This document shows positions 12,401 to 23,379 of a DNA stretch of 64,000 nucleotides, piece by piece. The stretch is taken from the NCBI GenBank assembly GCA_951230915.1, contig OX579640.1, forward strand, positions 20,294,981 to 20,358,980, read 5' to 3'. Numbering within the stretch: position 1 is the stretch's first letter; each line of letters opens with the position of its first letter. The translations under genes were made by a program, and so were the position numbers. Source of the stretch: Antitrichia curtipendula. Taxonomy: Eukaryota; Streptophyta; Bryopsida; Hypnales; Leucodontaceae. The notes beneath the pieces were generated by a model. That model saw only the letters and a list, made by a program, of their open reading frames with translations. It was not told the DNA's origin and made no database searches.

Positions 12401-13333
12401 GCTAACTGTGAGCATGTGCCACATATCACTATTGCGTTGGAAAGTGATTGTGACACTTTTCAATGGCATATTGCGAGGTTATCCCACAAGTCTAGCTGCA
12501 AATGTCATGCCCAGCAACGAGGATCAAACATCCGTTGCGTTGCCAAAATTGCAAGAAGAAGCAAAGGCACTTCAGCTCCTACATACCGCGGACGCAAAAA
12601 ACAGTACGGAGGAAATAAGGAGATCGTGACAGATTTTTGGTTCTGCCCAGATGATGTTCACCGTTGCGTGCGAGGCTCTAAACGTTCTTGGGTAATTGAT
12701 TGGCCTGAAGTACCAGACATCTGGCTTGTATTGACAGGCACTAGTTTATCTCGTCAGGAAACACTTCTGCTGCAGGAAGCTGGATTCCAGCCCCAAGACC
12801 GACCACCTATGTCACCTCGACGATTATTCACGATGTCAAATGTTTTTGAGGCGGTCATGTATGATCAGCCTATCCTTGTGCATGCAGACACCTATCCAAC
12901 AACTCGCCGAAACAAGCCTATTAGACGTATTGCAAATGCTCCTACTACAGAGCATCGCAATAAGTGGGAGAGTGCTGGGAACGTCAAAGGTACAATCTTA
13001 GGAGTCACGATGCTTCCCTTTCTCGGACTTGGAGCCATAATCTCCCTTCAATCTGGAACGGAGCCTGCACACAAAGTCTACCGAATCACACTGGGCATGT
13101 ACTCGGAGTGTACTTGTCCTGATTTTGTGGACATGGCTGTTTCAGCAATTGGTGGACGCCATCAATATGTTAACTGCAAACATCTCTATTACTTATTTCG
13201 TTACTTTTGCAAAATGAACCTAGTAGATGACAAGTTCATACATTCTCCAAGCTTCAGCTTTAATGAGGTCAAGCGCTTCCTCATTCGGGCTGGTATCATC
13301 AACGTTCCAAATGAGGTTCTGTTTGATACTTAG
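9495..13333 (+). pseudogene. Mutator-like (MULE) transposase with SWIM zinc finger, three in-frame nonsense codons
   Basis: Exon 1 is 9495-11654 and exon 2 is 11927-13333; the phase is 0 at the junction and the frame is about 1,188 codons. One frame runs through exon 1 but is cut by TAG (10293), TGA (10308) and TGA (11541). Homology-like sequence continues across each, so these are lesions, not gene ends. An N-terminal segment carries VPVIDLSSESEGE, a canonical SUMO-interacting motif. A Cys/His cluster follows (LICNNSDC, then LCKICK, then CIHLGNHMHP), as in FLYWCH/GCM-type DNA-binding domains. Catalytic candidates are Asp in LMFDH (codon 540), Asp in FMADSAQ (codon 606) and the C-x2-H motif CLLHW (codons 635-638). 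The C-terminal SWIM finger is CTC, 17 residues, then CKH. It is divergent from the ParB-methyltransferase gene. KDZ/Zisupton transposases also carry SWIM domains and remain an alternative family. Confidence 0.8.
11655..11926 (+). other. Transposase intron containing a copy of the array palindrome
   Basis: The intron runs from ATG|GTATGT to TTGCAG|GGA. At 11787-11806 it holds a near-palindrome with 9-bp arms, ACCTCTCGG and CCGAGAGGT, around a 2-bp centre. The inner 16 bases match the array palindrome at 15 of 16 positions. The rest is ordinary AT-rich intron. Confidence 0.8.
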
Positions 13334-13946
13334 GAACTCTAGAGCCTGAGAGTGACTGAGATCTGAATGTAAATTACTTCTAACTGAAGTTACACTTGTG
13401 GACAAAAGTATAAATTTTTCTTTGGGAAAATCTTGTAATTGAAGGTTATATTTTATATACCCTTCCTTCCATCGTCAGGTTCATCTTTCACATCTTTCAC
13501 CTCGTCTTTACAATGTATACTCCCATCATTATATGCTATTATGATAAACAACACCCCTAATACAAATTATTTTTATCCACGGTCATAGGTCCATGGTGAT
13601 AGGTCTGGGGACCTAGACCCTGAAATTTATATTGAACTTCAAATTTAGCCCAAAATGTTTGGATTCTCCTTTTATTTTCCACTATTATTGATATCTATAC
13701 TATTTTTTCTAATTCCAGTGCTCCATGCTCACAGTATTCCCGCTCGCCGCTCACAAGCTCACGCTCACAGGCTCACAGAATAGCACCGCTGTGTGGAAAG
13801 GGAGGAGGGAATTCTCACCCCATGCAAAATCTAATTTTGTTTACCTTTGAATTTTATTAAGTACACCTTCAACAAGCACAACCTACAAACCTTAACCTCT
13901 TAAATCGTGCTTGGGGAATGTGTATAATTTTCAATGTATGGTGCTA
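13334..13946. other. Intergenic, no gene seen
   Basis: AT-rich sequence 3' of the transposase pseudogene. A short run of CTCAC-containing repeats lies near 13725-13785. No terminal inverted repeat matching the left end of the window was found, so the right boundary of the presumed large element is unknown. Confidence 0.5.
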
Positions 13947-13954
13947 CATGGTAC

Positions 13955-14083
13955 CAGGGCTTTTTTTTTGGACTTGTGTCCTCCTTGCTGGCTTCACTGG
14001 AGAGGCCAATTTTGGGAGGGATGAAGCCAGATAGGTCAGATTTCTAATAGTCTGGCGAAATTTCGCCCAAAAAAAAAGCCCTG
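13955..14083. mobile_element. 129-bp hAT-type MITE with 8-bp target duplication
   Basis: The element begins CAGGGCTTTTTTTTTGG and ends with its reverse complement CCAAAAAAAAAGCCCTG. Both sides carry the direct repeat CATGGTAC (13947-13954 and 14084-14091). A CAGGG terminus with an 8-bp target duplication is characteristic of hAT elements. It has no coding capacity. Confidence 0.88.
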
Positions 14084-14544
14084 CATGGTACCAAAGTACT
14101 AGAGTCTTCATTGAATGGTTTAATAATTTGAGTGTTTTGAAGGCACTTCAAATATGCACACCTAAAACACTTTCAAGTTTCTTTTGAAGGTTTGTCTTTG
14201 AAATTTCATAAAATATCCAAAAAATTCCAAAATTTTATTATTTATATATAATTTGCATCTATCTACAAGTAAAACATAATCCCTAGTTATACATTGGACT
14301 TTTAGATGTCACATGTTTTTTTTTACTATTTGACATAGAATATGCATGAATTGAGGTATACAATAGTAATGAAGTTTGTATTCATATTGTGTCAAGATTC
14401 AATGACACATTGCATTCCAAATTTATATCATTTTGGCATTTCCTATATGTCTCATTGTTGCAAAATGTTCACATATTTTAAATGACTGTATAGTGTCACA
14501 TTTGAGTATGATATGACATTTCAATAAAAGATGCTAATAATTAA

Positions 14545-14769
14545 CCCTTAAAGGCTCCAACCTCCATATTCAGAACGATGAACAAAAGGCTTGCAAGCAT
14601 TGTTTAGTCCAACTAACTTCTCATTCATCCAATGTAATACTTGTATGTTTAAAAGACAACCCAACTTCCTTTATGACCAATTTCATTAAATTATTATAAA
14701 TGATATATCTGTACAAAGAGATAAGCAAAAATGTGAAAAATTCAAAAAAAAGATCGAGGCATTTGAGGG
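14545..14769. mobile_element. 225-bp TTAA-flanked MITE (copy 1 of the short family)
   Basis: It is flanked by TTAA at 14541-14544 and 14770-14773. The ends read CCCTTAAAGG on the left and, on the other strand, CCCTCAAATG on the right. Length and termini match the copies at 25177, 29385 and 44655. The TTAA target with CCC-starting ends is the hallmark of piggyBac-type elements; Kolobok elements also use TTAA. Confidence 0.65.
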
Positions 14770-15260
14770 TTAACTTATCAATCCAAGAATGCATATCTTT
14801 GACATATTTTAGTACACAAAATTCATATTCCATGAGTCAAAGAACACTGACTGATACGGCACCAGCCAGGTCGTGAAAGAACCTGGGTATCAACTAAGAA
14901 CCCAGGTAAGGGTATCACGAGCGTACTTAGGGATTCGCTCGCCCAGGTTCAAAAACGAAGCAGAAGATGAAGAGAGGGCTTCAGTTCTTCGCCGAATATA
15001 ATCGCCCGACATCCCCCAAACAAATCCAGTCTTCGCCATCGCTGTGCGAATCCGTGTCTTGAAGCTCCCCATTCTCCATTTTGAGCATTTTGAGCGTGTT
15101 TTTAGGGTTCTATTGCCAATTCCGAGACGAACTTTGCACCTGGGTTAGCGTGTGGCGCGGTTTCCAAGTCGAAACGAATCTGTGAAGTGCGCGAGTGGTG
15201 GCTGTTGTGGTGTGAGTACCAGTTTTTGGACCAATTTTCGAGATAGGTGAATTTTCGAGG

Positions 15261-18200
15261 ATGGAGACGGAGACGGGCGTGGAGAGCGACAGGCCTCGAG
15301 ACGACGAGATCCAAGCGTTTCATAACCAAATCCGGGCTGCCGATGCGGAGAAGCTGGAATTTGTCGGAGAGAAGGTGAGTGGCAGAGTCAGAATTGCTTT
15401 CGAATGTTGGCTTCAAATCTTGGAAGGTTGACCACCAGCTGAAATGTGTCTTTAAGGCATTGGTCGCGATTGCACAGTGGTTACGGTTGTTGCATTTGCA
15501 TTGTAGAGATGGCAGGCTTCTGAAATTGGGGAAAGAGAAGGAAATGTTGCCAATGCAGACAATTGGAATGTGGTATTGCCAATCGATTGTGTTGATTTAG
15601 GACTCGCGTATCGAGCAATGCTTATGGTTTGGTTGCCATTTTAGAGCTGTACTGTAGGTTTGTGACGGGCTCTGTCATGGAGCAGGGTTTGAGGTCTTGA
15701 GTAGACAGAGAGCGTAAGCACGGACTGGCTCTCTGGGAAAAATTCGCTACTGAGCAGAATCTTGATTAGGTTTCTGTGAAAGCATGTCACAAGGATTAGG
15801 TTTTGGAATGTTGGTGTGCCCAGAATAGAAGTTGGATTGTGTGTTTTTCCACGAATCTTAGTGTAGTTGATTGTACAGTGGTTTTGTACTTGCGTTGTAG
15901 AAGCATTGTAGTCTTCTGAAATTGGGAGAAGCATAAGAAGGCTGTCTATGGCGCGAATTGGAATGTGATAATGCCAACCTAGAATGTTAATGTAGGGCTG
16001 GCGTAACATATGATGATTCTTCTATCGTGGTTTTGGGTTGCCATTTTAGAGCTTGACTGTAGATTTGTGACGGGCTCTGTTATGGAGAAGGTTTTGAGGT
16101 TTCTAGAAGACTGGGAACCAAAGATTCTAGAGGACTGGGTTTTAAGAAAATAATCCGCAGTAGATCAGGATCTTGATAGGGTTTTTGTGTAAACAACTTC
16201 TATGCGTGGAATTTTACAATCCTACTAGTGGATCTCTCCTGAGCAACAATCCACCCAAATTGCTAATCAGTGACAGAGGGTGGTTTCGTAAACGAATGCT
16301 GACTTTTCCATGTGCAATTTGTGCATTTAAGAGAGGGTGCAAATAGAGCATGTTGCATCTAAATGGATCACGATGTGAATTTTTAACAAAGGAGCGTAAC
16401 AGCTTACTGTTTCCTAGTATTGAAATTGATTGCTCTTCGTATGTGATTATTGAGATTCCCTCGTGCTCCTTGTCATTGCAGGAGCCACTTGCTGTACTTG
16501 AAGAAGAGTATAAATCTGGGAGTCCTGTTTTCCTTGCCAAACTCCAGGTAAGCATCATTTCTTATTTTTCCCAACGCGTTGCGTTTTAGGGGTTTATCTT
16601 TCGATTTTTCTAGCGAAAACCTACTGCTAGTGGTTATTGCTTCACTTACATTGGTATTTTGGCTGCAGATATTAAAGGAGAGCTATGGTGCAATTAGGCG
16701 AGCGCGTGGTGATGGGAACTGCTTTTTCCGTAGTTTCATGTTTTCTTATCTGGTAAGCTTATGAGGGTTCCTGTTGTGAAATGCATCTGTGAGTGACAAT
16801 TTTGTGCTTGTTAATAGCTTACTTAAATTCTACGCTGAGGTTTAGTCAAGTATTTGCCAATTGAAATGCGTGATTATTGGAGTAGGAGCATATCCTAGAA
16901 ACACAAGATGGAGTTGAGGAAGCACGCATGGAGACTGCTATCGATTCGTGCAAGAAGACCCTTATTGATCTGGGTCATCTTGAATTTACATTTGAAGATT
17001 TCCTGGCGGTGAGTGACATGTAATTTGCTATTTCTTTTGCTTTGATTGATTTAGTGTTGTTTTACTTCTTGGAGATACATTTGAAGTTCCAGATCATTTG
17101 AGTATTTCCTCTCTTTTTGCGTTCCTCCCAGATCTTTGTTGAGCAATTGCAGAGCGTTATTCAAGGCAAAGAAACTTCTATAAGGTACGAGAGGAATTGT
17201 GATATCTTGAAAGCTTGTCTCAGAGCAGCCTTAGCTTTTGGTTGAATTTAGGAAAATAGTGGGATTTTTCTCTTCGTCTAATTTCCTGTGTTTGAAAGTT
17301 CCATTGTACCACGAAGTTTACCCTCTTAGTTCCTAAATGGTTAGAAATGGCCGCTTTCAATTGTTTTGAAATACGAGTACCTCTACTACTCAACATGTAG
17401 TGTATGAATTCTTCTTTCTATAACTTCCGAAGTGAACTTTCTACTTTTAGCTTGGGCTCTTACGGGTTAATGATTTATGTTTTTGTTTCCTGACAAGGAG
17501 TTTTTTATTCCTTTGCTTGTACGTGTGTTTTAAGTCCTAAGTTTTGGGGGTCTCTAAACTATTTGCCTTCCGTGGTTGTTCAGTCTTGAAACACTCTTGG
17601 AACGCTGCAGGGATCAATATGTGTCCAACTATGGTAAGTGACTATGAGCATTCACCCATTAAAATGTTAGGAATTTAAAGCTACTTTTCCCTTCGTACAA
17701 ATATCTGTCAAACATTGCAGCGTCACAGCAGAGTTCAGTTTATTGCTGATATGTTCACAGTCAGGTTTCAAGATCTTGAATGCATTAGAATGCGTTCATT
17801 CCCTTGGCAGTTCTAAGATGTTTAGATGGCAGGCTGCTTATAGTGTCGTTCAAGTAATATCTATACCCTTCCTACAGAGGATGCTTTTCCGGATCTTCAG
17901 TAGATTCCCTTACAGAATGTGGGGTTTAGTGGTGATGTTTTTCAGATTTGTGACGTCTGGTGAAATTCGCCGGCGTACTGAATTTTTTGAACCATTCATT
18001 CAAGGAATGAGCAACATGAACGTAGTCCAGGTGGGTTTCAACTGCCTTCAGAATTTCGTTCTTCACATATCTACGTAAAAGGATTCTTTTTCTTAAATTT
18101 TCAGTGTAGTGCGATTCTCTTTCATTCACGTTATGGCATTGGTTGATCGGACAAGACTTTCATCCTCCTGAGTCTGTCTACTCAACCTCTTGCTGCCCAA

Positions 18201-19394
18201 GCCGTCGCTTCCAGATCTTACAAGAATTGAAACTGAGCACTAGGAAGCTTCAAAGAAGGTAGCAAAATGGTACCAGTAGAAAGAAAAAAGATCCTACCCC
18301 TACAATTTTGAACAACAAATGTAGGTTCTGAAAAGTACTACTAGTGTAATTGATTGTTAGCCTCCAAGGTGGTCTTTCCATTCGTAATTTGGTCACTTAG
18401 GAGTTAAATGTTCACAGCCTTGTGTTCCTCAACTATCATACCATTTCTAACCCCATGCAGACTGGACGAAAATTGTAGCTGGTCTCTATTTGCTCTAGGT
18501 TTAGAGTCTGGCATCTGTAGATTACTGTTTTTAGCCATTTCTGTGGGCAATATTTTGACTTGCTTAATAACATTATGACCCTCCAAGCTGCATATTATGG
18601 TAGAACCACCCATTCCCAACCAGAGATCCATACCAACCTATTTCTAACCCAAGGCTGGAACAGATTTCCAACCAAACCTTGGGATGTAATTTTTCTCCAT
18701 TTCAAGGTTGGGACTAATAAGGTCATTAATAAGGTCATGATCACATGTCCCAATGTAGCAAACAAGAAAGTAGGAAGTACTGAGTGGGAAAGTAGTTCTT
18801 GAATGATTGGAACTGGAAGTCTATACATTGAGGATGGGTCCATACCAGCTTTTGACTTCCAAAATTTGTAGTAATTTCAATTCAAGGCCTAAAATTACCA
18901 AAAAATTTGCAATCCCCATGATTTCTGTCTGCTTACATGGCAGAAAATTTTGCATTGCCTTTTACTACTCCTCCGGAACTTAAGTGGTCGACTATGGGTC
19001 TGCCATTTTGACATGCTCATTCTCTCTTTCATTGCCTGTGCAGTTCTGTCGGTCATCAGTGGAGCCAATGGGCGAGGAAAGTGACCATGTCCACATCACT
19101 GCTCTGTCTGATGCTTTGGGTGTCCCTGTGCGCGTGGTGTACCTTGACCAAAGTGGCGACGTCAATGAAAAGCTGGTCACCGTGAACAACCACGATTTCA
19201 TCCCGGAAGGCATGGACTCCGCTGTCGATCCCTACGTCATCCTTCTCTACCGTCCAGGCCACTACGACATCTTGTACCGAAAAGAAGAGAAGTCCGGCCA
19301 TCCTTTGGAACAAACAGAGAAGTCCGGCCTCGATCCTTTGGAACAAACAAAGAAGTCCGGCCTTGATCCTTTGGAACAAACAACAGAGGAGTAA
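15261..19394 (+). CDS. Otubain-type ubiquitin thioesterase (OTU deubiquitinase)
   Basis: Eight exons: 15261-15374, 16482-16547, 16669-16752, 16886-17008, 17132-17184, 17584-17633, 17930-18030, 19044-19394. All are GT-AG with consistent phases, giving 313 residues, the usual size for a plant otubain. Family enzymes cut isopeptide bonds in ubiquitin chains, OTUB1 types preferring K48 links. The catalytic Asp-Gly-Asn-Cys is RGDGNCFFR (D75, C78). The helper segment is VVMFFRFVTSGEIRRR, then FFEPFI. Ubiquitin-contact sequence VEPMGEESDHVHITAL precedes the catalytic His in LLYRPGHYDILY (H270). The start ATG gives an acidic N-terminus like its relatives. Oddity: the C-terminus carries three near-identical 10-11-residue copies of KSGLDPLEQT. 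Intron 7 (18031-19043) hosts a dispersed repeat. A telo-box-like TTAGGGTT lies upstream near 15105. Confidence 0.92.
18597..19012. mobile_element. About 415-bp dispersed repeat, copy 1, in otubain intron 7
   Basis: It starts near TGGTAGAACCACCCAT and ends with the imperfect reverse complement around CTGCCATTT. It aligns by eye over its length with copies at 46429, 57078 and 61300 (shared blocks TTCCAACCAA, AAGGTTGG, CATGTCCC, AGTAATTTCAATT). It is non-coding and probably a MITE. Confidence 0.65.
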
Positions 19395-20839
19395 GTAATC
19401 TGTGGAACAACGCATGCTCCCAATTTTTACCTGTCAGTATAGAGAGTCATTTTCAATTGATGCACCATCACAAGACTTCCTTCCAATGCTCGTGTGCGAG
19501 CGATCGAGATCTCTGGCTGGAGAGGTTCCTAGCTAGCTGGGAAAGCCTGCTTCGGTTTTAAGGGCTTTCTGCTATGAAGCTCCTCCGCGCAATTGGTTGA
19601 TTGGCACTGGACTATTGAGTCAAGGTGAAAAGGAAAAAGGAGGAATCAAAACTCTGCTCAATGTTTCAGACGATATTCGTCCATTCATCTGAGATTGGAG
19701 CTTTTTGCAATGTCACAGTCAGCTAACAAGTGTTGCGCTTTGTTTTTTTCTGTTAGTCGAGATGTATGAATCAGAGCACTTGCACACCAAGAGTTTCTCA
19801 GTTCACATCTATGTTTGAAGAAGGGACCCTCCAGATTTACCCTGTGACGCTGTGTCCTGGCGGAGGATTGTAAGTGTCCGATGGTAGATTTTCAGTGTTT
19901 CTGTAAGGTGGGTTCACTCAAAATTGCACCCTCTCTAAATCCGCCATCATTGCTCTGTACATGACTACATGTCTTTAATTGTGTCAATCTTGGACTATTT
20001 ATTCTTTGAATGTGGACTATATTGGAAGATAACCTTGCATGATTTAATTGTGAGAAGTTCCCCGTACTCCAGCTAGCACAACTTCATGTGAAATTATTGA
20101 CAACTAGCACATTTCATGTGAAAGAGGCTTCTCAACTCAAATCACACTAAGTCCTCTTTATCATGGCATTTAAACTCTTGACATTGACTTTGGACCTTCC
20201 AATGAGAGGTGCCATGGCAAAAATCCCAAAAAATTTATGAAAGTAGAGTTTGAAGAAGTAGATAAAAAGAACAAGCTTTAAAGGGCCACCTCATTTTAGG
20301 TTCTTTGACCATTTTCACAAAAAAATGTGTAAAATAGTCATTTTTGTCCAAAAAGTGTGCAAAATTATTACTAGTGCAGTGAGCATAACTGAAATATTTT
20401 AAGTGAAATTTTACTAGCTGCTAACTACTATAGGAATTTGTGGAAAAAATTTCAAGCCATTTGACCTTGTAGATTGCGAGATTAAAACTTTTGAAGTTAG
20501 GGTCAACATGATTTGATTCCACTTCGTAGAGATGGATGCACTATCCAACTTTGGAAACTCAAACCATTAGGTAGGTAGTTATATTACATGAAAATTTTCA
20601 AAGATAATAGAAGAGACTAATGTACACAAAAAATCTTGCACTAAAAGGATGTCCAAAAAAACAAAACTATATGATGAAGATTTCAATTTTTAGAAAAACT
20701 TGTAAATTTGAAGTATAAAAACTCCAACAATCAAAACAAAGCATTTTTTAAGCATAGACAATAAATAAATAATAATAAAATCATTCATTTATACTAGAAT
20801 TAGTACTAATGGTCCTAACATTGTTTTAAAACTACTTTT
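19395..20839. other. Otubain 3' flank and gene-free AT-rich DNA
   Basis: The first 500-600 bases are moderately GC and probably the 3' untranslated region of the otubain gene. The rest is AT-rich. No coding sequence or RNA gene is recognised. Confidence 0.5.
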
Positions 20840-21504
20840 TTTTTTGCATAGAGTGAAAGCTTAAAAGAAAAAAACAATAAATCTCAATCACACATTATTT
20901 TGCTATAATATTATCAAAATGTAGAAAAAATAATTCAGCCCATTTTGCTTTATAGATTGCTAGATATAAATGAACTTCACAATTTGCTTCATTGCTTGCC
21001 CTCTCTATTAGCATGATTGTTGCCCAAGCTACTCTTAATCTTCCTAGAACAATCTTACCACTGGGATTAGTGCATTTTAATTCCATCTAAAATATATGAA
21101 TATTTTAGATTTTCCTTCTATCTTGTACCTACTTCTACTTAACAATTTTCTTAAGAATGGTGATTAAGTTTTTTTGAACTTTTCTTTTTTCCTAGACTCT
21201 CAACTCAATTCTCTACTTTAAAGATTTAAAGCTCAAAACGCTGTAGTGCAAAAAATTTAAGTTAAAAATGTTTGAAGTCAAAAAATCTAGTCCCGCAATG
21301 TGCTGAAAAACTTGTTTTTTTTCACTTTAAATGCAGATATCTTGCAATCTGCCCAGTCAAAATTTCTAAAAAAAATTCCACACATTCTTATACTATTTAG
21401 GTGTAAGATCCTACAATTAGATGTGCAAAAAAAGCATTTTTCAATTTTTTTTTACTCTTTGCTGTAGAAATGGCAGTTTTGAGTGTTTTTTGGGTCTTCA
21501 GGGG
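20840..21504. mobile_element. Right part of a long-family TTAA element
   Basis: It ends with AGGGG followed by TTAA (21505-21508). Its interior, including the block around GATTAGTGCATTTTAATTCC, is nearly the same as 32250-32723. The left end is not recognisable, so the copy is truncated or decayed. Confidence 0.55.
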
Positions 21505-21689
21505 TTAAGGGTTCATTTCATTTCTTGTTGTTCCTCGGGGGACATCCTCGGTCACAAAACGATCATCCTCTGGGATTGACAACCAAAACCTGAAATGATC
21601 CCAGACCACCTGTGCCTGCGGCTTTGTACTCCTTTTATTTTGTTGCAGTGGAATTCCGTTTCATTTGTTTAAAAAAAAGAAAAAGAAAA

Positions 21690-22103
21690 ACAAGTTATAA
21701 TAACACCCGAGTGACGTCAGTTTCGATTTTTCAATTTTTTATTTTATAAATTTCTTTGCCGTCAGCTCGTCAGTCCGTCCGCACGGCCTTTGTGTGTGTG
21801 AGTCCCGATGTTGACTCTTCCAATCCCCGAATTGTCCAATGAAATGGGCTGCGGACGTCGCCAACTGCAGAAGTTTCGTGGAGTTTACGGAAGCAAATTC
21901 GGGGGGAGAGGCAGCAGCAGAAGAAGTCGAAGGATTCCGGGAGAAAAGCATCTCAAGGACGGACCTGATGACGAAGCTCACGAATGGGGAATCAGCATCC
22001 GAGGAATCCGTCAACCAATGGCGACTGACTCACAGTCGACAGATCTGGAGAATCTGGACGGATCGATTCTTCGTGGACTCCGGCGATTTTCAATGTAGTT
22101 ACC
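21690..22103 (+). other. GC-rich coding-like island, possible truncated exon of unknown product
   Basis: An abrupt GC-rich patch in AT-rich surroundings contains an open frame from ATG 21839 (about 91 codons; MKWAADVANCRSFVEF, with a Glu/Ala-rich middle). The frame runs directly into the TTAA transposon at 22104, so any gene here is truncated or the stretch is a promoter/leader. The product is not recognised. The antisense frame is also open, so coding status is uncertain. Confidence 0.25.
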
Positions 22104-22107
22104 TTAA

Positions 22108-23252
22108 CCCCTAAATGCCCACGGTCTTTTTTGAACTTTTAGGAATTTGCTTTGAAGTTGAACAAAAAGCCAACATTCTGATAATTTGTATCAATTTTTT
22201 TTTGAATTTTAACCGTACAAATTCAAACTAGACATGGTAGAGATCACATAGGAAAAAAAAACACAACAATATCATTTAACCCCTAAAAGACTGTTGCTTG
22301 TCCCCTCGCGGGACAATTTGGGTCCAGGTAGGTTCCTATTGTCTCAATTTGAAGTGAGTTTTTTTGAGATTTTTTGAGGTTGTGTAGCTTTGCAAAAGCT
22401 TCATGGATATATAATTCTTGTTTCAATCGGATGCCGGGTGAAAAAGTTATGGCACAATGAGTAAGAAATGGAGTTTGGCGGACAACCCTTCAAAAAATTA
22501 CGTGAAGCTTTGATTCATACGATTTGGACTAGGGATGAGAAAGTTATGAACAATCTTAGTTTCGGGGGCAACTTAAACATCTTCTTGAGAAAAAACTTTT
22601 TGTTCAACTTTGAATGCTAATATCTTCCAATCCGTACGGTCAAATTTGATGAAATTTTTACTACATGATCTCAGACAAGTTAAGTACAAGATCTGATTTC
22701 CTTAAGTGAATACAACAAAGGTGATAGTTTAGAGTGGTTTTTGACAAAAAAAACACCCTCGGGGCTTTAAGGTTTAAGGATTGAAAGATTATAATGTTTG
22801 ATCATGAGGGTGTTAAAAAATATTAAAGAAAATCTTTTAGCTCACTTTTTGGATGTCAACTCTAAAAAATTGGCCACCAAAAAAAATATGAGATTGACGG
22901 GCTTAACATGCATAACCCCAATCAATTTTTGGCTTTTCAAAATTTACTCTACAATTTTTTTAAATGAATTAATAATGTGATTTTTTCTCCAAGGTCTAGT
23001 GTATTTGAAGCTCATTTCCAAGAGCCCTCAACACTATAGAAAGTCAAGATTGCAATGGACATCCTTGCACAACATCTTGAATAGAAAAATCATAATCATT
23101 CATTTTGAAAATCAATTTTTTGATGATAGAACTAGATTCCAAAAATAATTTGTCAAAAATATAAACTACTAACAATAGTAATTTGGTAAGGTTTTATTTA
23201 ACTTCAATACCACATTTTGACATTACATTTTGGTGCCTCGGGAATTTAGGGG
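22108..23252. mobile_element. TTAA-flanked transposon, 1.15 kb, with a second one nested inside
   Basis: It is flanked by TTAA at 22104-22107 and 23253-23256. The left end is CCCCTAAATGCCC; the right end reversed is CCCCTAAATTCCC, so 12 of 13 match. There is no transposase frame. It contains the insertion at 22280-22773. Confidence 0.7.
22280..22773. mobile_element. Nested, internally shortened long-family TTAA element
   Basis: It is flanked by TTAA at 22276 and 22774. The left end CCCCTAAAAGACTG continues into a GTCCC/GGGAC hairpin shared with the ends at 26960 and 31780. The right end is degenerate. It is about 494 bp against about 920-970 bp for the fuller copies. Confidence 0.6.
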
Positions 23253-23254
23253 TT

Positions 23255-23379
23255 AAGGTATGTTTGCACTTGGTGTTAAAGGTGTTGTTACTGAGGGTCT
23301 TAGGAATGAATTTAGACCTACTTTTAAACCACATTCACATTCCAAATAACACCTCTAACACCAAGTACAAACATACTTT
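23255..23379. repeat. 125-bp foldback MITE, copy 1
   Basis: The arms AAGGTATGTTTGCACTTGG and the reverse complement at the far end make an almost complete hairpin. The same element recurs at 61874 and 62093 with a shared centre (GAGGGTCTTAGGAA). Confidence 0.8.

Noticed and set aside
1..13950. Terminal inverted repeats bounding the presumed large element
   Set aside because: No convincing inverted match between the left edge and 13334-13950; the left end may lie outside the window.
17743..17929. Upstream extension of the otubain exon at 17930
   Set aside because: The acceptor TTTAG at 17925-17929 gives the correct phase and the conserved VVMFFRFVTSGE sequence; the upstream open frame is intron.
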